Positions 1-6,300 of a DNA stretch of 15,432 bases are shown here, piece after piece. The position numbers and the translations under genes were made by a program. Within the stretch, counting starts at the first letter, position 1, and each line of letters opens with the position of its first letter. The notes under the pieces were generated by a model that had not been told where the DNA came from, did not search any database, and saw only the letters and a program-made list of their open reading frames with translations. This DNA comes from Prevotellaceae bacterium (GTDB lineage: Bacteria > Bacteroidota > Bacteroidia > Bacteroidales > UBA932): assembly GCA_031290755.1 (NCBI GenBank), contig JAITMY010000164.1:1-15432 (forward strand). The letters run 5' to 3'.

Positions 1-542
1 CCACGCTCAGCCACGTGTGCATACTCGAGATAGCCTCGTACCACAAGCTGCTCGCCGTGGCCGACATCGCGGTTATCCCCTCGCCCGACCTCGCCCAAAA
101 GGTTACGCTGACAAACAACGTCATTGCGGCCTCGCGCATGCTCGACATCGAAAAGCCCAAGGTGGCCATCATCGCCGCCACCGAGCAGATGCTGCCCGGA
201 ATGCAGGCCTGCGTAGATGCGGCCATCATCGCCAAAATGTCCGACCGCGGCCAAATCCGCAACGCCATAGTGGACGGCCCGCTGGCGGTGGACGTGGCTA
301 TGGACAAGGAGGCCGCCGCCGTCAAAAAGCTGGCCAGCCCCGTGAACGGCGACGCCGACGGCTTGGTGTTCCCCAACATTGAGTCGGCCAACGCCTTCTT
401 CAAGGCGGCAACCAAGCTGGCCGGCGCCGAGCTGGCGGGCATCGTGCTGGGCGCCAAGGCTCCCTGCGTGCTCACCTCGCGCGGCGACACCACCCTCACC
501 AAGTTTTACTCCATCGCCTTCGCCGCCCTCATGGCGAAGTAA
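1..542 (+). CDS. ptb: Phosphate butyryltransferase, C-terminal part (5' end outside window)
   Basis: This is the C-terminal part of an enzyme of the phosphotransacetylase family. It exchanges CoA of butyryl-CoA (or a related acyl-CoA) for phosphate in the cytoplasm. The frame is already open at base 3 and reads TLSHVCILE, a stretch typical of Ptb, so the true start lies upstream; the GTG at base 15 is internal. About 180 residues remain, including DRGQIRNAIVDGPLAVDVAM and the C-terminal APCVLTSRGDT segment that is conserved in phosphate acyltransferases. It ends with TAA at 540-542, and butyrate kinase begins 15 bases later, so the two almost certainly form a ptb-buk operon. The neighbour favours butyrate or branched-chain acyl substrates over acetyl, but substrate range cannot be read from sequence alone. 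Confidence 0.88.
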   Translation, partial: TLSHVCILEIASYHKLLAVADIAVIPSPDLAQKVTLTNNVIAASRMLDIEKPKVAIIAATEQMLPGMQACVDAAIIAKMSDRGQIRNAIVDGPLAVDVAMDKEAAAVKKLASPVNGDADGLVFPNIESANAFFKAATKLAGAELAGIVLGAKAPCVLTSRGDTTLTKFYSIAFAALMAK

Positions 543-557
543 GCCAGCGCCCCGCCA

Positions 558-1628
558 ATGAAGCTGCTGTTAGCCATCAACCCCGGCTCCACGTCAACCA
601 AGCTTGCCGTTTTCGAGCAGGGAGAAAGCATATTCCAAGCCACCCTGCGCCACAGCGCGGCGGAGTTGCAGCCCTTTGCCTCGGTAGCCGAGCAGTTTGC
701 CTTCCGCAAGGAGGCCATCCTGTCGGAGCTGCGCAAGGCCGGCATCAGCGTGCGCGACGTGGCGGTGGTGGTAGGCCGCGGCGGTCTCGTGAAGCCCGTT
801 GAGTCCGGCGTGTACGAGGTCAACGAAGCCATGAAGGCCGACATGTCCTCGGCCAAGTACGGCGAGCACGCCTGCAACCTCGGCGCCCTCATTGCCGACA
901 ACCTTGCCCGTGCCCTGCCCTCGGCCAAGGCCTACATTGCCGACCCCGTGGTGGTGGACGAAATGCAGGACGTGGCGCGGGTGGCCGGGGCGCCCATGTT
1001 CGCGCGCAGGTCTATTTTCCACGCGCTGAACCAGAAGGCCATCGCGCGGCTACACGCGGCCAAGGTAGGGAAAGAGTATGAGGCGCTGAACCTCATCGTG
1101 GCGCACTTGGGGGGTGGCATTTCGGTGGGCGCCCACCGGCAGGGTAGGGTGGTGGACGTGAACAACGCCCTTGGCGGCGACGGGGCGTTTTCGCCCGAGC
1201 GCACAGGCACCACGCCCGCCCTACAGCTGCTCGAAGCCTGCTACAGCGGGCGATACACGAAGGCCGAGATGACGAAAATGCTGGTGGGCGGCGGCGGGCT
1301 GGTGGCGCACTTAGGCACCAACGATGCGCAGCAGGCCACGCAGCGAGCCGCGCAGGGCGACCGGAAGGCCGCTATGGTGGTGAACGCCCTCTGCTATCAG
1401 GTGGGCAAAGAAATTGGCGCCATGGCCGCCGTGCTGCACGGCAGGGTGGACGGCATCCTGATTACCGGCGGCATTGCGCACAGCAGCACGGTTACCAGCT
1501 ACGTAGAGCAAATGGTAGCCTTCATTGCGCCCGTGTTCGTTTACCCGGGCGAGGACGAGATGTGGGCTTTGGCCACCAACGTGCTCCAAATGCAGGCAGG
1601 GAAGCTGCCGCTGAAAAAGTACGTGTAG
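558..1628 (+). CDS. buk: Butyrate kinase
   Basis: This 356-residue protein has the usual length for butyrate kinase, a cytoplasmic ASKHA-fold acetokinase-family enzyme. It transfers phosphate from butyryl phosphate to ADP, giving butyrate and ATP. Visible family motifs are the N-terminal INPGSTSTK (residues 7-15), GRGG (73-76), the nucleotide-binding AHLGGGISVG (182-191), GDGAFSPERTG (207-217), GGIA (304-307) and YPGEDEM (329-335). The ATG sits directly before the first beta strand (MKLLLAINPG), so the start is firm. The preceding ptb gene makes the substrate, which supports terminal butyrate formation by substrate-level phosphorylation, commonly in amino acid or sugar fermentation. Branched-chain acyl phosphates are possible alternatives. 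Its stop is only 14 bases from the convergent hpf stop, and no clear hairpin terminator lies between them. Confidence 0.93.
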   Translation: MKLLLAINPGSTSTKLAVFEQGESIFQATLRHSAAELQPFASVAEQFAFRKEAILSELRKAGISVRDVAVVVGRGGLVKPVESGVYEVNEAMKADMSSAKYGEHACNLGALIADNLARALPSAKAYIADPVVVDEMQDVARVAGAPMFARRSIFHALNQKAIARLHAAKVGKEYEALNLIVAHLGGGISVGAHRQGRVVDVNNALGGDGAFSPERTGTTPALQLLEACYSGRYTKAEMTKMLVGGGGLVAHLGTNDAQQATQRAAQGDRKAAMVVNALCYQVGKEIGAMAAVLHGRVDGILITGGIAHSSTVTSYVEQMVAFIAPVFVYPGEDEMWALATNVLQMQAGKLPLKKYV

Positions 1629-1642
1629 CCCGCCGGCAGCGC

Positions 1643-1939
1643 CTACCCGCGCAGCTTTTCCTTATACTTGGTCAGCTGCTTCTTGAGCACCTCCACGTTG
1701 AGGTCGATAGCCTCCTCAAACGATTTGCAGCGGTTTTCGGCAAACAGGTCGTGCCCCGGCACCTCAAGCCGTACCTTGGCCACCTTGTTCTTGTCATCCG
1801 AAGCGTGCTCAAGGCTTAGCGAAACCTCCGCGCCAACAATGCCGTCGAAGTACTTGCCGAACTTGCTCATTTTCTCCTCCACAAAAGCCAGCAACTTTTG
1901 GTCGGCGTCAAACTTAATGGATTGAATTTTTACGTTCAT
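1643..1939 (-). CDS. hpf: Ribosome hibernation-promoting factor, short form (HPF/YfiA family)
   Basis: This 98-residue protein matches the short HPF/RaiA (formerly sigma-54 modulation) family. These proteins bind the 30S decoding centre and silence or dimerise ribosomes in stationary phase. Visible features are the N-terminal MNVKIQSIKFDAD strand, the helix VEEKMSKFGKYFDGI, and paired strands around AEVSLSLEHASDDKN and KVRLEVPGHDLFAE. The second amphipathic helix is EEAIDLNVEVLKKQLTKYKEK. There is no C-terminal dimerisation domain, which defines the short form. It is the last gene of the rpsU - tyrosine recombinase - hpf set that is common in Bacteroidota. A 91-base gap separates it from the recombinase and contains a small dyad and a TTATTAACC leader motif, so it may also have its own promoter. 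The tRNA and tuf genes that often follow hpf in this phylum are absent. Confidence 0.93.
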   Translation of the reverse strand: MNVKIQSIKFDADQKLLAFVEEKMSKFGKYFDGIVGAEVSLSLEHASDDKNKVAKVRLEVPGHDLFAENRCKSFEEAIDLNVEVLKKQLTKYKEKLRG

Positions 1940-1984
1940 AGGGTTACATTCTTTTTTACGTAACGGTTAATAATCTGTCTCAAC

Positions 1985-2009
1985 GAAATTTAATACAGCA
2001 CGCCGTGCT
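1985..2009 (-). promoter_or_regulatory. Small dyad (possible xerC terminator) and imperfect hpf -7 box
   Basis: In the recombinase-hpf gap, AGCAC/GTGCT (1997-2009) forms a 5-bp stem with a 3-base loop on either strand. Just downstream in the minus direction is TAAATTTC (1992-1985), one mismatch from the Bacteroidota -7 consensus TAnnTTTG. No convincing -33 TTTG was found. The site may end recombinase transcripts, start hpf transcripts, or do neither. Confidence 0.25.
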
Positions 2010-2030
2010 ATTAGCATATCATAGCTGTTT

Positions 2031-2987
2031 TCAGGTTTGAGCCTTGCCCTCTGCGTGGGGGTGCGCCTGCCGGTACGAGCTTAGCAGCGCATCAATGTTG
2101 TTGTGGGTATATACCTGCGTTGCGCTCAGGTTGCTGTGCCCCAGCAAATCTTGGATGCTCTTGAGGTCGGCGCCGTTGTTGAGCATGTGCGTGGCAAACG
2201 AGTGGCGCATTACGTGCGGGCTTTTTTTGCCGCCCACCCCCTGCGCCGTCAGGCTCGCCCGCACCACGCGGTACACCAACTCCCCGTACACCGCCTTTCC
2301 GCTCTTGGTGCAGAACAGCGGGCTGTGCGGCGAGCTGTCAAAGTAGCTGCCCCGCGCCTCAAGGTAGCCCGCCAACACCTCGCACAGGTGCGGGCTTAGC
2401 GGTATGATGCGCTCCTTGCTCCCCTTGCCAAGCACCCTGACCGTTTGGTTGTCAGCGCTTACGTCGCCGCACCGCAGGCCTACCAGCTCCGCCCGCCGCA
2501 TTCCGGTGCCGTAGAGTAGCTCCATCATCGCATGGTTGCGCCACGGCTCGTAGCCGCCGTCGGGGTCGGGCGTGCTATCGTCAAGCAGGGTAGCCAGCTG
2601 CTCCTCCTTGTAAAAAAAGGGCAGCCGCTTGCCTCCTTTGGGCGACACCACCTTCTCTATCGGGTTCTGGGGGAACAAGTCCTTCTTCTCCTTCACGAGG
2701 TAGCTGTAGAACGTGCTGGCCGACGAGATTTTGCGCTTCACCGAGCGGGGGCACAGCCCTTGCTCTATAAGGTTAGAAAACCACCCGCGCAGCTGCCGGT
2801 GGCCAACGCTACGCAGCTGCGCGTCGTCGGCTACGCACAAGTAGCCCAGCATTTGCTGCAAGTCGCTCCTGTAGGCGCGTAGCGTGTGCGCCGAGTAGCG
2901 CTTTTCGTGCGCTATGTGTTGCAGAAAGCGGGAAAGCAGACAGCAATGTAGCTGACACTCTCCTTCTTTGCGCCTGTCCGGCAGCAT
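2031..2987 (-). CDS. xerC: Tyrosine recombinase, XerC/XerD type
   Basis: This 318-residue tyrosine site-specific recombinase belongs to the family that resolves chromosome dimers at dif. The N-terminal SAM-like core-binding domain spans roughly residues 18-105 (FLQHIAHEKRYSAHTLRAYR) and the catalytic domain roughly 125-310. The expected catalytic set is complete: R164 in GTGMRRAEL, K188 in LGKGSKER, H258 and R261 in SPHVMRHSFATH, H284 in LLGHSNLS, and the nucleophile Y293 in QVYTHN. Homologues usually begin near LLSRFLQ, so the first 16 residues (MLPDRRKEGECQLHCC) look like an extension. No in-frame ATG lies nearer; a CTG at codon 17 (about 2939) is the only close alternative. It sits 19 bases after rpsU and is probably co-transcribed with it, a conserved Bacteroidota arrangement that argues for a housekeeping Xer protein, not an integrase. 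Confidence 0.92.
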   Translation of the reverse strand: MLPDRRKEGECQLHCCLLSRFLQHIAHEKRYSAHTLRAYRSDLQQMLGYLCVADDAQLRSVGHRQLRGWFSNLIEQGLCPRSVKRKISSASTFYSYLVKEKKDLFPQNPIEKVVSPKGGKRLPFFYKEEQLATLLDDSTPDPDGGYEPWRNHAMMELLYGTGMRRAELVGLRCGDVSADNQTVRVLGKGSKERIIPLSPHLCEVLAGYLEARGSYFDSSPHSPLFCTKSGKAVYGELVYRVVRASLTAQGVGGKKSPHVMRHSFATHMLNNGADLKSIQDLLGHSNLSATQVYTHNNIDALLSSYRQAHPHAEGKAQT

Positions 2988-3006
2988 CCGCGGTTAGCCT
3001 TACTTG

Positions 3007-3198
3007 CTACTCCTCGGCCAGCTGTAGCACCTGCCGGTAGGCGGCTCGCTTGACCTCGTCGCGGCGCACCACCGACGGCTTCACAAAGAACTGCCGCGAG
3101 CGTAGCTCGCGAACAACGCCCGTTTTTTCAAACTTTCTCTTGAACTTTTTTAGGGCTTTCTCAATGTTTTCGCCCTCTTTAATGGGAACAATAATCAT
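3007..3198 (-). CDS. rpsU: 30S ribosomal protein bS21
   Basis: This 63-residue basic protein is ribosomal protein bS21 at its usual Bacteroidota length. The N terminus MIIVPIKEGENIEKALKKFKR, the KFEKTGVVRELRSRQFFVKPS core and the C-terminal RRDEVKRA segment are characteristic. bS21 lies on the 30S platform; in Bacteroidota it is known to help sequester the anti-Shine-Dalgarno tail of 16S rRNA. Here the bases before the ATG (AGTAAGTAATTTT) contain no purine-rich Shine-Dalgarno, unlike the strong one reported for rpsU in some Flavobacteriia. It is the first gene of the rpsU - recombinase - hpf cluster, with a -7 box and a leader hairpin upstream. Confidence 0.95.
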   Translation of the reverse strand: MIIVPIKEGENIEKALKKFKRKFEKTGVVRELRSRQFFVKPSVVRRDEVKRAAYRQVLQLAEE

Positions 3199-3226
3199 AA
3201 AATTACTTACTGGTTAATAATTACTA

Positions 3227-3252
3227 AGCCCCCAGCCATCGTGGTTGGGGCT
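3227..3252 (-). promoter_or_regulatory. Hairpin in the rpsU 5' leader
   Basis: On the minus strand AGCCCC (from 3252) pairs with GGGGCT (ending 3227). The stem extends imperfectly inward (AACC against GGCT, with a bulged G) to an ACGAT loop. It starts immediately after the predicted -7 box, so it would be at the extreme 5' end of the rpsU mRNA, about 28 bases before the ATG. It could stabilise the transcript or act in autogenous control; no tract of T follows, so it does not look like a terminator. Confidence 0.45.
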
Positions 3253-3253
3253 A

Positions 3254-3261
3254 CAAAAGTA
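3254..3261 (-). promoter_or_regulatory. -7 promoter box for rpsU
   Basis: TACTTTTG on the minus strand fits the Bacteroidota -7 consensus TAnnTTTG exactly, in AT-rich DNA. A TTTG occurs upstream, but only 14 bases away (3276-3279), shorter than the usual spacing of about 19, so the -33 element is uncertain. The 5' leader would be about 50 bases and would include the hairpin and the TTATTAACC motif. Confidence 0.5.
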
Positions 3262-3312
3262 AAAAAAATATTAAACAAAGAAAATCAATTAGCTCTTTTT
3301 TACGGTTGCCCT

Positions 3313-6300
3313 CTACTGAAACACCTCTTTGAGGTAGCGCACGTTGGCGCCGTAGTTCTTCCTCACGTTGTGCACGTCGGTGGTGTCGCGCGAGCGCTCA
3401 ATGACCAGCCAGCCGCTCCAGCCCATCTGGTCGAGGGTGGCCTTCACCTTGGCCATGTCGAGCTGGGGGTCGTGCTGAATCTGGTGGCCGTCGGTGTTGG
3501 TGGCGTGGATTTGCATGATGCGCTCCTTGCCGAGGGTTTTCAGCTCGGCCACGATGTCGCCCTTGCGCTTGAGGATGCTGGAGAAGTTGACGTAGCTGCG
3601 CACGGCGGGGGAGCCTACCTCGTCAATGAGCTGGGCCTCGCCGCGGGCGTCGAGGGCGGTTTCGATGCCGAAGACCACGCCGGCCTGCTCGGCCTTACGC
3701 GCGAGCACCCGCAGGCGCGCGAGCACCACGGGGTACAGCTCGGGGTTTTTGGTCAGGTCGCTCTGGGTGCCCATCGGCAGGAAGGCACGCTTGATGCCCA
3801 GCGCCACCATTGAGGCAATGGCCTCGTCCACGAGGCTTTCGTAGTTGTCGCGGGTGGCGAACGACTGCCCGTAGAAGGCCGACAGCGCCAGCGAGCTGAA
3901 CTCAACGCCCAGCTTGTTGCAGTCGGCGATGAACATTTGCTGAAAGGGCTTTTGGGTGAACTTGTTGTCGAACGACACGCGCTTGCCGAGGCTGCCCATG
4001 TCCACCTCAAGGCCGTCGGCGCCCAGCTCAGCGGCGAGGGCTACGGCGCCTATCTTCTGCCGCTTGAGCATCATCCAGTCGCAGACGGAGACCTTGTAGC
4101 GCTGGTTGTTCACCACCTGCACTTTTTCCGTTTCGCTTGCCTGCGGCCACGCCCCGCTGTCGATGCGCGACAGGGCGAGGCGGCGGGGGTCTATCCGGGC
4201 GTACTTGATGCGCTGCCGCCGCCACGTGTAGGCGATGTGCACCATGCTGTCGGGGGTTTGAATGACCGCGGGGTAGGAGTACTGCCCTATGGGGGAGTCT
4301 TCGAGCACGGCGGCGGCGTACCACGTTTTGCCGTCGTCGGACAGGGCTACGTTGAGGGGCGAGCGGGCGCCCTTGCCGTTGCGGGCGCCGGTGTCGGGCA
4401 GCACGTGGTTGTACACGAGCAGCTGCCGCCCGTCGAGCAGGGTTACGGCGTCGAAGCCGGAGTTGTTGTTGGGCAGGGCGGTGGCGGCCAGCGGCGACCA
4501 CGTTTTGCCGCCGTCTGCCGACCACGTTTCGACGATGGCGCGGCTCTTGCTGCGGCACAGCGCTTGCAGCCGCCCGTCGGGGTAGGTGAGCAGGCAGGGC
4601 TGAATGGCGCTCAGCTGCTGCTCGTCGGCTACGGGGGGCGTGGCCGTCCACGTTTTACCCTTGCTGCGGCTCAGCTCGAAGTGCACGCGCCAGCCGCCCT
4701 CGCCCTCGGTGCTCGAGCCGGCCACGAGCGTGCCCTTGGCGGTTGCCACGGGCTTGTTCTTGATGGGGCCGAGCGTGCCCTTGGGCAGGTCTTCGGGGGC
4801 CGACCACGTGCGCCCGCCGCTGGCCGAGCGGATGACCTTGCCCTGCCAGCCGGCCACGTTGGGGCCTACCTTGTAGTAGAGCTGTAGCTCGCCCCCCGCC
4901 GCTTGGTAGAGCACGGGGTTCCAGCAGGCGTAGCGCAGCGTGTCGCTCACCACGCCGCTGGCCACCTGCCGGGGCGCCGTCCAGCCGCCGCTGTCCAGCG
5001 TGCTGGTGTAGATGCACACGTCGGGGTTGCGCTCCTTGGTGCCGCCGAACCACGCGGCCATGAGCTTCCCTTCGGCGGTGTGCGCGAGGGTGGCGGCGTG
5101 GTTTTCGGGGAAGGGGGCTTGCTCGAACAGGAAGCGCTGAGAGAGCACGCCCTTCTTCCAGCGGTTTTGCGCCTCTCCGTAGGGGCACTCGATGAGGTAG
5201 GCGCCGGAGCCAAGCTCGAGGTTAACGCGCCCCTGCTCTACGCGGACAAACTTTGCGCCCTCGAGCTGCATCGCCGGCTTGCCGTTGGCGGTGATGGATT
5301 CGAGGTCGGGGGCGGGCACCAGCAGGTTGGCGCGGGCGCCCGCGGGGATGGTAACGCGCCACGTGAACCTTTCGCCCTCAAGGCGCCACTCGCTGGCGGC
5401 CACGCCGTAGGGCGTGCGGTGTGAGGCCTTGGCCCACGTCAGAGTTTCGGTGGGGCGGGGGTGCATCCACAGGAATTTGAAGCCGGCTTGGGCGGGGTGC
5501 GCCCGCAGGCCGGCGAGGTCTTCGTACATCCACGCAATCAGGTCGCCCAGCAGCATGACGTGGTTGTGCGAGTTCATCGAGGGGTTGGCGGTGTTGCCGT
5601 TCCACAGCTCCCAGATGGTGGTGGCGCCGTTTTCGAGCATGTAGCCCCAGCTGGGGTAGTCGGTCTGGGTGGCAATGGTATAGGCCACGTCGGTGCGCCC
5701 GCGGCGGCTCAGCTCGCGCAGCAGCCAGCCTGTGCCCACCAGCCCCGTGCTGAGGTGCCCCTTGTTGTCGCCCATAATCTTGGCTACGATAGCGGCCAGC
5801 ACGGCCTCCTCGTTGGCACGCTCGACCATGCCGAAGGCCAGCGGCAGGAGGTTGGCCGTAACGGTGTTGTTGTCGTAGCAGCGCCGCTGGGGGTTGTAGA
5901 ACTTTTGGTTGAAGGCCTTGCGCACCTCGGCAGCCTGCTCGGCGAAGCCCGCGGCATCGGCAGCGCTGTCTGCCAGCCGCGCGAAGTCGGCCATCAGGGT
6001 TGCCATCTTGTAGTAGTAGGCGGTGGCGATGAGCTGCCCGTCGGTGCGGCGCGACGAGTCGCGGGAGTGCACCAGCTCTTTCTCCTCAGGGGGCACGCAC
6101 CAGTCGCCGTACTTATCTTTGGTAACGATGCCCTCCGGGGTCATGTACTGCTGGCGCATGTAGCCGAGCCACCGCTTCATCGAGGGGTAGCGCTGCCGGA
6201 TGGGTAGCGCGTCGCCGGCCTGCCGGCGCAGCATGTCGGCCACCAGCAGGTAGGCGCCGGGCCACGTCATGTTGTCGCTGTAGTAGTTCCAGAAGGCGGG

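Noticed and set aside
594..1589. Minus-strand frames opposite butyrate kinase
   Set aside because: Butyrate kinase is full length with all motifs, and the opposite frames are low-complexity shadows.
1940..2030. A tRNA gene next to hpf, as is common in this phylum
   Set aside because: The 91-base gap has no acceptor stem, T-loop (GTTCRA) or cloverleaf; it holds only a small dyad and AT-rich leader.
2031..2987. Tyrosine recombinase as a mobile-element integrase
   Set aside because: Its place between rpsU and hpf, the XerC/D-like motifs and the lack of attachment sites or cargo genes point to a housekeeping Xer recombinase.
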